Assembly (NCBI GenBank): GCA_004431415.1
Contig: QPMI01000484.1
Location: forward strand, 124,001-188,000
Direction: 5' to 3'
DNA from: Cyanophora paradoxa
Lineage: Eukaryota > Glaucocystophyceae > Cyanophorales > Cyanophoraceae
Length of the DNA stretch: 64,000 nt
Shown: positions 43,389-52,817 of the stretch, one piece after another
Layout of the letters: each line of letters begins with the position of its first letter
Numbering within the stretch: position 1 is the first letter of the stretch
Translations under genes and position numbers: made by a program
Notes under the pieces: generated by a model
What the model was told of the DNA's origin: nothing
What the model saw: only the letters and a program-made list of their open reading frames with translations
Database searches by the model: none

Positions 43389-46300
43389 GAGAAGTTGGAG
43401 TCGGCGAAGCGCAGCGAGTGCGCCACGGTGGGCTGCCCCCATCCCTGATACCTGGTGCGCTGCACTTCAGCTCGCCCCCTCGCAGAGCCCGATGCGCGCC
43501 GGGCGCACTTGTCGGGCTTCTCGGTCTGCAGCGGGATTTTCACGAAGTTCGGCTCGCCGTCGGTGACAGCGCCGCCGAGCATGCGCGCCCCGTTCGTCAG
43601 GACCGCGCGGATCAGCGTGCTCGAAGGCGAAAATCCGTTCGAGGCCGTCTGCAGAGGTCATAACATGTACAAGCAGGCTTTGGTTAACGTTGTATGTACA
43701 TCGAAGCTGGGCCGAACATATGCTCGAAGATGGTTCTAAAACTCGAACCTTGGAGCCCGTTGGGTAATATCTGATGCGGTGCGAGATCATGATCATGATC
43801 ATGATCATAAATATGATGTTTTTTAAACGCATGCGCATCACGCACCCCTCAACGAAATACTGGCGAACAAGAGTGGCAAGCCCCGCCATCTGCAATAAAT
43901 TCCAAGGCGGTTCGATTATGATCACGCCCAGCGACCCCAAACTACCGTAGTACGCGCGCCATGTCTATCCGAAAATGCTCACCGCCGGGGTTGCCATCGA
44001 CGTGCCCTGAATCGCCAGTAGAGCCGGCTTGACGCCTGGCGTGCCCGGGCCATCTGAAGCACGTTGCAAGAATGAGTCCAGATGCATCATGGCATTGCGC
44101 GCAACGTAAACACAAGTCCGCCGCGCACATGCTGAGCACTGGTTCGATCTGCAACGTAAACGAAACGACGATTAGAATGAAGTCGACAGAAGTGCGACTC
44201 GAAGTGCGATTGGAAGGGGTACGCGAGCTCGAGATCGACATCTAGACGCACGTCCAGTTTTTGTCCGCGTACGCCGAAACGATCTTGAAGCCCGGCGCCT
44301 GCGCACGCGCACGCGCACCGCGCTCACACGCGCGCGCCTGATCGAGCCGAGGAAGTAGCTGCGGACCACCAGATCCGGCTGCGCGCATATGCATGATCAA
44401 AACGTTGGATTCGATAAAGACAAGGCCCGGGGATCGGAATGGAAGGCTCGATCATGTTCAATGAGATTGCGAACCTTGATGCGCCCATCGTGAGCAGGAC
44501 CGCGAGATGAGAATGCTGCACCGGAAAACTATCAGTGCCACAAGTACACCCACAAACAAGAACAATTTAATCCTAGGTCTTTATCCTGAGCAAATGCCAA
44601 GCTGCAGATTGTGCTGCAGGACATTTCGGCGACATTGAGTTCGCGCACAGGCCATGTTGCTCTGGTTGTAAGCGCTTGTGTCAATGCGATCCCCGCAACA
44701 GCGGGCTGCCCGCCAGCGCGTGGGTCACTGAGTTTCCAAGGGGGGCGCCGCAAATGCACTGCACACCGTCTTCCCATCCCCCCGAAGTGGCGGCCGAACA
44801 GTCCACGCCCGAAGTTACGCATGCCGTGTCTGCTCAAACGTAGTAAGCTCAAAAGGCTGAGAATCAACAAATTGGTGGGCAAGGATCGGATCTAGAAGCC
44901 GTACAGTATTCTTCGTCGAACTTGCCGAGGGTCTTCCAAGCCTCCACGGAGTTGTGAGAAGCGCCGACAGCGATGCAGTTCTTGCACGTGGCGGGCTGCC
45001 GGCACCACACAAAAGAAATTACGCGCGCTCGTGTTCATTCGAATTCATACTATGATATTCCCGCGCGCACGGCGCGGCGAGATCTAGAGTGAACTCATTG
45101 TAGTCTTAAGCTCGCGCATGCGCGTGCACGTCTCCGAGAGTGCCCTCGTAATACGGGGGGGGCAAGTGTTATTCATCATGATTGGGCGTAAAGGGCATAT
45201 ATATATGGAACTTGAACTGAGTTTATGGTATGGAAAATGGTATTATATTATTATGTTATAGTGTTGAACTTGAGTTTTTATGTGGGCTATTAGTATTTTT
45301 CAAGGAGCGATAAAATGCGCATGCGCACGTCTCCAAGAGTGCCCTCGGCGGCGCCCCCGTGTCCCTGCAGCGCACGCGCAAGTGAGCTATAGCTGAGAGG
45401 GGTGCACGTGTGTGTTTAGAGCGGGGTCGCACGTCGTTCCCGGCCGCGATGAGCACCAGGAAGTCCTGCAAGTACGCGGGATTGAGCGCCCAGCGGGCCA
45501 TCCAACGAAAACGCTCCAGATCTTTCGCAGAAAGCTCAATCCAAGCGATGTCTGATGCACCTGCCTGCTGAACGAGAAAGCATCGACATCCTTTGCTTGG
45601 GTTTTGTACAGGTTACAGCTGTACACAGTTCGCGCGGTGTGAGATTGCATTGCTTGTTCCTGCATCATCGCGAGGAGCAAAGCGTAAGTACCTGGTTAGG
45701 TTGGGTTCTGCTGGGGAGCAACCCCACTGCAATGAAAAATGTCAGACGAGAATTGAGAGGTTCGGTCCAAGACCTAAAATCGAGTCGGTCACCGAGTTTG
45801 TGTGAACGCGAGCCCCGAGCTGCCGCGCGCGGCCGGTCAACGTTGCGGAATGTCAGCACGGGCCGGGCCGGGGATTCCTGCGAGCTCGAGCCCAGCTGCA
45901 GAGTTCGGGTTCACCTCGTATGCGGGCTGGAACAGGTCGAACAAGCTATCGGGGAGTGACATTGAGTCATTGAGATTGCCAATGTGCTGCATGCAACAGA
46001 CGGTGTCATCAGCCATATACAATCGATATCAGGCGCGCGCGCGTTTACAAGGCAGCCTCAAATTAAACGGCAACGGCGATCCAAGATCGATATTTTTCTC
46101 GAAGCGCTGGCGATCGCGATCCATGATCGATCGCGAATTCAAGCGGATCGGACCTGGAAGAAAAGCTTCGCCTCGTACGCGAGCCCGTTGTACTTCGACA
46201 TCTGAGGGCGCGCGCTCAGCAGAGTCGTCGGCGACTTCGACGGGAGAGCGAAACAGCGGTGCACCTCTGCGGCCTCGGTGGCGTTCGCCCAGTCCGTCGG

Positions 46301-47638
46301 GACTTTGCCCTAGACACATGCATACCAGTCATCAGCTCAAAGCACTCCGCATTAATATTTATGATTGAAGTAAATCTGACAATTCACCAGAACCGTTCCT
46401 GCGACGTGAGTTCCGTGCTGCGAATTTGATTTGGTCTCGTTGAAGACCGCGTCGGCATTCGGTGAAATCCAGTAACGGAGCAGCTGACAATTTGCAATAT
46501 TAATGTTTCAGTTGCACGTCGACGTCACATCCGATCATATTTTGGGGCCATATACATAGGATCCCGGAGCACCTTTTTGCGGTTGGTCAACGGGATGGCA
46601 TCTTTCGTATCCTTCAGAGTTATGTTTGCCAAGGCAGACGCGAAGGCACTGAGCACGCGCAAGCGATGGTTTGAAATTCAGTGCAAGTGAGCCGCCGCAC
46701 CGCAGGGGCGCACCTGGCCGTGTCGCTTCCACTCTCGAGGAATGAGCAGTGATCGAAGTCGAGGGCGTCGTCTGCGACCTGATCGAAACAACCGATCATC
46801 GGATCTCGATCGCGCTCAAAATGCCTTCCGGATCCATGCAATAACTAACATGCAAAAAATTCTGCGATATATATCTAGCGATGCGTGCTCGAGCTCACCG
46901 CAACGATCTGGTTCTCTCCGTGGATCCCGCGGGCCCAAATGGGGTTGCTCGCGATCGAGGTCAGGCCGTCTCCCGCTCCTGCGGATGCGGAGGAAAGAGC
47001 GCGCCAAAGGTGAGCCCCAGACGGCTGCCTCTGCAGCTGGCAGTCGAGGCGGCACCGGATGTCAGCAAAGTCGCGGCGTGTCTGTTGCGAAGCGTAGAGC
47101 GGGACACTCCGTCCACCCAGGACACGAGCGGCTGCTCGGCGATTCGAGCTCAACTGTGGACAATTCCAACGATCCATGGAAAAGAAATCCATGACCACCT
47201 CGTGCGCCAGACGCTCGGCGACGCGACTGGGGTCGGCGTTCCCGCAGAGGACGCGGACCGCCTCGCGCGAGGGGCGGACGGAAATCGCGAATCCAGAATA
47301 CTCGTCCCGGAGCGCCTTCTCCAAAGCGGCTGCACGCGCGCGCGCGCGCGCGGATTCAGCAAAACTGTGAAGGCAGACTTCCGAACTCATGCGTCTAGAT
47401 ATGGTAAACGGAACTTCGGACGCGCACCGGCGTACGCAGCGAGGTCGCCTTCGGCCTGAATGTGCGCGTGCAGCTCGTTTGTCTGGGCGGCAAACGAGGC
47501 GACCGTACGCGCAATCTGGGGCGGCCGCGGGGTTCAGCGTGGGGCGATCGATATCCGGATCCTAGGCCTGCAGCTGGGCGAGGCCGCGCCTTGTGCTCGG
47601 GGCGGTGCACGTCGATCCACTGCACGCCGGGGGCCGTT
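43389..47638 (-). CDS. S8 copy B exons 4-26 (catalytic domain)
   Basis: Exons at 47590-47638, 47428-47515, 47199-47329, 47056-47134, 46899-46978, 46714-46778 (Asp), 46573-46648, 46394-46483 (His), 46265-46309, 46154-46201, 45915-45986, 45793-45819, 45692-45726, 45561-45618, 45433-45513, 45329-45364, 44905-44995, 44475-44515, 44367-44378, 44252-44298, 43983-44148 (Ser), 43842-43889 and 43389-43648. Successive phases are compatible throughout, with no internal stop, and the joined product follows the S8 motif order. Intron 4 appears to use a GC donor. The 12-base exon at 44367 encodes only PDLV, completing the KPDLVAPG motif. The reading of some short exons is inference from family motifs and splice phases, since I have no transcript. 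Confidence 0.8.
43785..43808. repeat. Alternating TGA/TCA palindromic array
   Basis: GATCAT repeated four times, inside the S8 intron between exons 25 and 26. Same architecture as 10901-10924. Confidence 0.9.
45148..45319 (+). pseudogene. Mitochondrial small-subunit rRNA fragment (NUMT)
   Basis: Begins GTAATACGGGGGGGGCAAG, continues GATTGGGCGTAAAGGGC and ends GGAGCGATAAAATGCG. These match, in order and spacing, the universally conserved 530-700 region of bacterial-type 16S rRNA, and the AT-rich, shortened middle is typical of mitochondria. It lies in the intron between S8 exons 19 and 20 of copy B and is absent from copy A. A partly duplicated host segment of about 35 bases (ACGTCTCC-AGAGTGCCCTCG) flanks it. 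Organellar DNA captured during break repair is the simplest explanation. Confidence 0.82.
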
Positions 47639-47825
47639 CTGCGTGCACATGTACACGCGCATGTAAGAAATTAAAGCTGGAATGGTCATTCGACATTATA
47701 ATTATCAAGATTCGAATTCGATTCGAAATCGAAATAAGTATACGCATGATCATGAGCAGCACTAGTCGAGAAAGATCTAGACGTCGACGTCGACGTTTTC
47801 GAATTCATTTGAATTGACTGCGCAC

Positions 47826-48201
47826 CGCAGGCGCTCGGCCTGGCTGGGCGTGGCGGTGACGAGGTAGGAGTGGTGCGGGATGTAACCGCCCAGAGCGACG
47901 CCGGCGTGCGACTCGATCGCGGCCCGTGCCTGGACCGTCAGCGGGGCCCCGACGTGGACCTGATCATGACCGGAGCATCGATAACCCCACATGTACATCA
48001 GTGCTTGCCGGGTGATCATGACGACTGGCTTTGAGCGGTGCGCACCAGGTAGACACGCGGCTGGTCGTAGACGTCGTGCTGCGACTGGCCGCGGTAACGG
48101 TCGTGGGGCCCTGGCGACGACTGGCGGGCCCGGAGCTTCGCGTGGTGCGCGAGGGCCGGCTGGGCGTGCGTGTCGACCGATCGGCCGTTCGCGAAGCAGA
48201 T
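47826..48201 (-). CDS. S8 copy B exons 2-3 (prosegment)
   Basis: Exon 2 is 48046-48201 and exon 3 is 47826-47959; both have GT-AG borders and phases that match copy A. Together they read RVYL-VHVGAPLTVQARAA and then a stretch ending TPSQAERLR, the N-terminal propeptide pattern of large S8 proteases. They are the first exons past the Polinton. Confidence 0.82.
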
Positions 48202-48360
48202 CTGCGCGAATACGGACGCCGAGACTCGTGAGTAACAGTAAACATGCTGCACATCTCCAAACGGATGCATATGTATGCGTGTCGAGGCTGTGACGGGCTG
48301 TTTGTACGTATACATGCATGTGTGCACGGAAGCGGGATGGTACGGATACGTATGCGTGAT

Positions 48361-48366
48361 CGTGCG
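48361..48366. repeat. Polinton target-site duplication, left
   Basis: CGTGCG, repeated at 59530-59535. The empty paralogous site in copy A is CGTGTG at 7409-7414. Six-base duplications are characteristic of Polintons. Confidence 0.92.
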
Positions 48367-48794
48367 AAAAAATGAGAGAGGACCTGATTCTGTGGCCCAC
48401 CCCTCTTCACCACCCTCACCTCTCCGAACCCACCCCAACCCACCCAATCCAGCGTCTTCCCAGCCATCACTCTCGCCAACCCTTCCGCTACGTCTACCGC
48501 CCTTCTCTCCCTCTGGTCTACCTCCCCTTCCATCCAGCAACCACTAGGTAGTATCTAACGTCTACTCCAATCGATCTTGCAAAAGATATAGCAGTGATTT
48601 GAGACGGGCCCCCAACGCGACGGTCTGCAGAGATAGCTTAATCAGCAGCTAGGCGTTAATACTGTGTTCTTCCTATCTAAATAGCGGAGAGGTTTCCAGG
48701 TTCTAGCTAGACGATAAAACTATATAATCGAAGCTGATTGCATATGCGAGTTTAGGTTCTAGTTAGTCAATAATACTGTGTGGATGATAGCGCC
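48367..48794. repeat. Left terminal inverted repeat, 428 bp
   Basis: Reverse complement of 59102-59529. The outer half is C-rich, the inner half AT-rich with GATAGCGCC at its inner edge. The open frame through its outer part is not a gene. Confidence 0.94.
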
Positions 48795-48870
48795 AGTAGC
48801 AATGTTGAAGATTTGGACAGGAAGTCCTAAAAACGAAAAGATCGAGAGATGTTGAAGATTTGGACAGAAA

Positions 48871-49110
48871 GTATAGTAATGTAGACGAGCTTCTATGCGC
48901 TGGCATAAAAGTATAGTAATGTAGACGAGCTTCTATGCGCTGGCATAAAAGTATAGTAATGTAGACGAGCTTCTATGCGCTGGCATAAAAGTATAGTAAT
49001 GTAGACGAGCTTCTATGCGCTGGCATAAAAGTATAGTAATGTAGACGAGCTTCTATGCGCTGGCATAAAAGTATAGTAATGTAGACGAGCTTCTATGCGC
49101 TGGCATAAAA
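48871..49110. repeat. Six copies of a 40-bp direct repeat
   Basis: Unit begins GTATAGTAATGTAGACGAGC and ends TTCTATGCGCTGGCATAAAA; copies at 48871, 48911, 48951, 48991, 49031 and 49071 appear identical. There are no spacers, so it is not a CRISPR array. It lies just inside the left inverted repeat of the viral element. Confidence 0.96.
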
Positions 49111-49112
49111 GT

Positions 49113-49277
49113 GATAGTGCGCTGATAGTGCGCTGATAGTGCGCTGATAGTGCGCTGATAGCTAGCCGGAGACAAGCCGGAGACAAGCCCGAGACAAGCC
49201 CTGTGCCAAGCCGGATCCCGGAGACCAAGCCCGAGCCAAGCCGTCAAGCCAATCGTTACAGGCATCGTTACAGGCAT
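49113..49277. repeat. Short direct repeats next to the 40-bp array
   Basis: First GATAGTGCGCT in about four tandem copies (49113-49158), then a degenerate CCGGAGACAAG series to about 49245, then two copies of CGTTACAGGCAT. No gene is seen between the left inverted repeat and 49278. Confidence 0.8.
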
Positions 49278-49934
49278 TCACTCCCAGCGATGCCGGAGCC
49301 CTAGCTTAGTGAAGCCGCTCAGCATTGGCTTGTACTCGATCGCCGGCCCGACAGGATCAGCACTGCTAGAGGCGATGCGCAGGATCGATGCGTTAGCTAC
49401 AGGCAGCTCGCTAGCATTCTCATCGACCTCGGGGATCGCAACAATCGTCTTAGCAGGAACAGCAGATGCAGGAGGGGCAACCTTCTTATCGACCTTTGTC
49501 TTCGTGATCGGTTCATTTAAAATCTTGTTCTCCATCTTAGTCTCAGCCGCGATGCCAGCTATAAGATCACTAGCTCGCTTCTTTGAAACTGTTTTAAGAC
49601 CGGTCACAGTTTTAATGAAATACCTGCTACGATTAGCCGTCTCTGAGATGTACAGCGGCCCATCGTCGGTATCCCTTAGCTTGCTAGTCTTGGTCTTCTT
49701 AGTCCGAGAATTCGGGATCTTATCAAGAATAGCGTTCTCATCGGCGGTAAGAGCATAGTCGTTGGATGCACCCTCACCGCCACCAGCGCGACGGGCTAGC
49801 GGGTAAGCATCAGTATCACCACTCAAGAACTCGATGTGATTCTTCTTAGTAGGGCTGGAAGTGCGCAGCCAAGACTGCATGTCTGTCGACTTCTTTCGCG
49901 GAGTGCGCAGCCGAGACTGCTTGTCTGTCGACAT
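49278..49934 (-). CDS. Unknown basic protein of the viral element, 218 aa
   Basis: The N-terminus contains a duplicated motif (STDKQSRLRTPRKK and STDMQSWLRTSS). The protein is rich in Lys, Thr and Ser, with a short conserved-looking core (TANRSRYFIKTVTGLKTVSK) and an Ala/Pro-rich linker (KKVAPPASAVPAKTIVAIPE). It lies next to the minor capsid gene on the same strand, 25 bases downstream, so the two may be co-transcribed. A minor virion or DNA-condensing protein is possible; I recognise no family. No protease catalytic pattern is evident. Confidence 0.7.
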   Translation of the reverse strand: MSTDKQSRLRTPRKKSTDMQSWLRTSSPTKKNHIEFLSGDTDAYPLARRAGGGEGASNDYALTADENAILDKIPNSRTKKTKTSKLRDTDDGPLYISETANRSRYFIKTVTGLKTVSKKRASDLIAGIAAETKMENKILNEPITKTKVDKKVAPPASAVPAKTIVAIPEVDENASELPVANASILRIASSSADPVGPAIEYKPMLSGFTKLGLRHRWE

Positions 49935-49959
49935 CTTTTAACTAGTAGTGGGAAAAAAC

Positions 49960-50838
49960 TTATGCGAACGATCTGTCGAAGGGGACGTACTCGCTGGCTG
50001 CATTCTTGATTGCGGATTTAGCAGCAGCAGACGTGTAAGAGACATCCTCGATATCGAACTCTAGCACGAACGAGAACTCCGTGTTTGTGACAGCGTCTGT
50101 TCCATTATGATAGCGCAGCGATATGTCAAGTTCAGACAGCTCAGCGTTTCGATCGAAGCCTGTGACGGGAACACGATCCTCAGATGTGAACTTGATGAGC
50201 TCCCCGAATTTTGAGTCGATGTGAATCTTTGCGATCGAGCCCGTTGTATAGGGGTTAAGTGTCAAGATCGAGCCTTTGATCTGCTGAATGTACAGGAACA
50301 AATACGTGTGATAAAGTAGATCAACTGGCATATCGCTGAACAGCTCGTACGAATATTGTACGCCATCGATTGTCTCAGGTGTGTCAAGCTCACTGGAAAG
50401 GTCACTGAGAGTCTTCGCAAACCCGAGCAGGTTCGCTAGTTCGGCCGATGTGAAGCTCAAAATAAAGTCCGCTTCACACAGGAACCTAAGCCGCATTGAG
50501 ATCTCTTCGAACTGAACGACGAACTTGCGCTGATAAGTAGTTCCACCGTAACTATACTGCTGGGTTTTAAGAAGCGTGCTTAGATAGTTTGCAAGGGAGG
50601 TTGGCGTATAGACTCCGGGCTTGAAAGTGTTGGCACGTGTTTTCTCAACGCCAGAGGGATCAAGGGTGCCGGTGATAATTGCGGCTTGTGTGGACAGGTT
50701 GAACATGTTATGAAACAGTTCTAGCGAATCAACTCGCACCGACTTTACATTAACGAGGGGCCTTGGGAGATTGATCTTGAAATTCGAGGACGTGCCTTCG
50801 AACCGGTCCCTAGAATCGACATTTACGCGGAGCTTCAT
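49960..50838 (-). CDS. Probable minor capsid (penton) protein
   Basis: 292 residues from the Met at 50838. The frame extends to 50901 with in-frame Mets at 50856 and 50901, the latter overlapping the major capsid start. I prefer 50838 because MKLRVNVDSRDRFEGTSSNF starts the typical sequence of Polinton penton proteins (a short strand, then SRDR-like residues). Beta-rich character throughout suits a single jelly-roll: VKSVRVDSLELFHNMFNLS, FVVQFEEISMRLRFL, ITGTL. The next gene, divergent, is the major capsid protein. Family call rests on these N-terminal features and on synteny. Confidence 0.72.
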   Translation of the reverse strand: MKLRVNVDSRDRFEGTSSNFKINLPRPLVNVKSVRVDSLELFHNMFNLSTQAAIITGTLDPSGVEKTRANTFKPGVYTPTSLANYLSTLLKTQQYSYGGTTYQRKFVVQFEEISMRLRFLCEADFILSFTSAELANLLGFAKTLSDLSSELDTPETIDGVQYSYELFSDMPVDLLYHTYLFLYIQQIKGSILTLNPYTTGSIAKIHIDSKFGELIKFTSEDRVPVTGFDRNAELSELDISLRYHNGTDAVTNTEFSFVLEFDIEDVSYTSAAAKSAIKNAASEYVPFDRSFA

Positions 50839-50882
50839 CTTTACAACAATATGCATGAAAATTTTCTGGTCTATAATAGCAA
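50839..50882. promoter_or_regulatory. Candidate bidirectional promoter between capsid genes
   Basis: Only 44 bases separate the preferred minor capsid start from the major capsid ATG at 50883. The interval is AT-rich and contains TCTATAATAG, a TATA-like element. Divergent capsid transcription from here is inferred. Confidence 0.4.
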
Positions 50883-52112
50883 ATGGCGCAAGCAGGAACA
50901 ACTCTAAAGGAGCTCCTCACTACCAAAGGTTCAAGCGAGCTTTATCTATCCCCGGGTCTCACTGTCGGTGTCAGCCCCAAGTTCAAGCCTTTCCTTGAAA
51001 CGATCCGTCCGCGAGGCAACTCGTACGGCTTCGCGCAGACTGCCGCTTTCGACCTTCCGCGCAAGCAACTTCTAAACGGTGTCTCGCTATACTTTAAGGT
51101 CAGCGTCGCTGGCGGAGCGGCCGCCTCAGTGCTGCCGAATGGCGCAGGTGCATTTATTGAAAACGTGCGCTTTGTTCATGGATCCTTCAAGATGGTGATC
51201 CCAGGAGACTGGCTTACTGTGAACGCGCTCATCGATAATAGCGTTGCATCCGCCCAGGCTTTTGCTAGCAGCTACGGCTTTGGAAAGGACGCTGCTCTTG
51301 AGATTCTCGATGCCAGTCGCGAGTATGTGCTAAAGATCCCCTCCCAGCTCTGGGACAATTCATACTTCCCGCTCCTCGCACTGGCTGACATGCCCACCGT
51401 CGAGATTGACTTCCGTTCGGCTTCGGTGGTTGGAACTGTCGCTAGTGCTGTTGCAACTCTAACGGATTGTGCCCTGGTTTGCCAGTTCGTGAATATCCCT
51501 AGCGAAGAGGCTGAGTCTATGCTTAAATCTGCAAACGAGAGCGGTGGTATTCGAATTCCTTTCACCGAGATTATTTCAAAGCGCTCGAGGCAGTTAAAGA
51601 CTGACGACGCGGGGAATGCAGTCGAAATCTCCCTTGCCAACGTCAGCGGCCTTGTGCACGCGATCCTGATGACAGTGCGTAATGCGAATCACCTGGGCAC
51701 TCGCAATCACAATTCATTTGCTGGCAACGGAAATGCGCTGAAAATCGATTCGTTTGAGATCATGCACAACAACCGAACTCTCGACATCAGCAATAAGCCA
51801 ATCTCTGGGTTTGTATCATCGTGCTATCACATTCCAACTCAATACCGCGGTGCAACCACTGGCAATTCAGCTCTTGGCTTCGAGGACGGAAATGTCTATG
51901 GGATTGTGCTTTCGAAATCTGGCAAAGACTCACTGCATAACGCTGTCCTCGGCTACACAGACTTCTTTAATTCCAGCAGCAGCTACTGCTCGCTAACTGT
52001 GACCGGCTGCACAAACGCAGCGCCAGCAGTTGTTGACTTCCACGTCCTGCGCCACAATGTTCTCGTAATTAACTCGTATCAAATGTCAACTCTAAAGGTA
52101 AGTAACTTCTAG
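50883..52112 (+). CDS. Probable major capsid protein
   Basis: 409 residues, beginning MAQAGTTLKELLTTKGSSEL and then VGVSPKFKPFLETIRPRGNS. The sequence is rich in predicted strands with small Gly/Ala turns (NGVSLYFKVSVAGGAAASVL, VEIDFRSASVVGTVA), as expected of the double jelly-roll capsid protein of Polintons and Polinton-like viruses. At 409 residues it is shorter than many Polinton capsid proteins. It is followed without any gap by the packaging ATPase (stop 52110-52112, ATG 52113), the usual morphogenesis module. The assignment combines size, composition and gene order; I cannot run a structure search. Confidence 0.75.
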   Translation: MAQAGTTLKELLTTKGSSELYLSPGLTVGVSPKFKPFLETIRPRGNSYGFAQTAAFDLPRKQLLNGVSLYFKVSVAGGAAASVLPNGAGAFIENVRFVHGSFKMVIPGDWLTVNALIDNSVASAQAFASSYGFGKDAALEILDASREYVLKIPSQLWDNSYFPLLALADMPTVEIDFRSASVVGTVASAVATLTDCALVCQFVNIPSEEAESMLKSANESGGIRIPFTEIISKRSRQLKTDDAGNAVEISLANVSGLVHAILMTVRNANHLGTRNHNSFAGNGNALKIDSFEIMHNNRTLDISNKPISGFVSSCYHIPTQYRGATTGNSALGFEDGNVYGIVLSKSGKDSLHNAVLGYTDFFNSSSSYCSLTVTGCTNAAPAVVDFHVLRHNVLVINSYQMSTLKVSNF

Positions 52113-52817
52113 ATGGATATCAAACTGTTTGATCCTACAGAAATAAAACTGCCTAAACGGTTCTTGTTTGTCGGTCCAACAAACTCGGGCAAGAGCACCT
52201 ACGTAAAACACGTGCTAAATGCTGTAGCGCCACAGTTAGACGATATTTACGTCTTCAGTACGACCGCATTTACTGGGCAATGGAATGATACAACACGACC
52301 AAGTAATATCCAGGAAGAATGGGATCCAGTTTTGGTTGAAGCGCTGCTAGAACGACAAAAAGAAAGAAGACGCAAAAATGATGATCGCAAGATTGCAATT
52401 GTTTTAGACGATTTACTTGACAATGACCTAGTAAATGTCCACAGTGACAGACTCATGCAAAAGCTATTTACTTCTGGCCGTCATTACAACACCACCCTTT
52501 TCATAACGACTCAACGTCTTTGTGGCATCAGTCCGACGATTCGGCGGAACTGTGAGTACGTTTGCTTTTCGTCGATTTTGAGCAATGTTAAAGAGTTCAA
52601 CACTTGCTTCGACGAATATAATGCCGGAGCGAGTCGAGCAAATCTAATGCGTCTTTTCGTTGAATGGGGTCATTCGTTTCAGGTTTTGATATATGAAGGC
52701 GTGAGCGCGGACCGCGTTTATGCTGTTGACAAAGCCTCTGGAACGACTTCGGCTCTATTGCGCTTTGTGCGCGTAAAAAAGCAGCGCGATCGAAAGTCGG
52801 TAGCCAGGACTGTTTGA
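52113..52817 (+). CDS. DNA-packaging ATPase (A32/FtsK-HerA type)
   Basis: 234 residues. Walker A is FLFVGPTNSGKSTYVKHVL (about residues 14-32) and Walker B is KIAIVLDDLLDNDL (about 93-106). TSGRHYNTTLFITTQRLCG follows, with the conserved TTQ of the sensor region in these packaging ATPases. It would drive genome packaging into the capsid. It directly abuts the major capsid gene, so the two are probably on one transcript. The 3' end is overlapped by an antisense frame (52597-52980). Confidence 0.9.
   Translation: MDIKLFDPTEIKLPKRFLFVGPTNSGKSTYVKHVLNAVAPQLDDIYVFSTTAFTGQWNDTTRPSNIQEEWDPVLVEALLERQKERRRKNDDRKIAIVLDDLLDNDLVNVHSDRLMQKLFTSGRHYNTTLFITTQRLCGISPTIRRNCEYVCFSSILSNVKEFNTCFDEYNAGASRANLMRLFVEWGHSFQVLIYEGVSADRVYAVDKASGTTSALLRFVRVKKQRDRKSVARTV

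Noticed and set aside
46060-46097. Extra S8 exon reading KNIDLGSPLPF
   Set aside because: The exon at 45915-45986 joins exon 13 in phase and fits the family better; the extra frame differs between copies.
48367-48547. Small ORF in the viral inverted repeat (also 59349-59529)
   Set aside because: Same sequence at both ends, C-rich, no start context and no conserved motif; simply terminal repeat sequence.
48871-49110. CRISPR-like array
   Set aside because: The 40-bp units abut directly with no spacers; it is a plain tandem repeat in a eukaryotic element.
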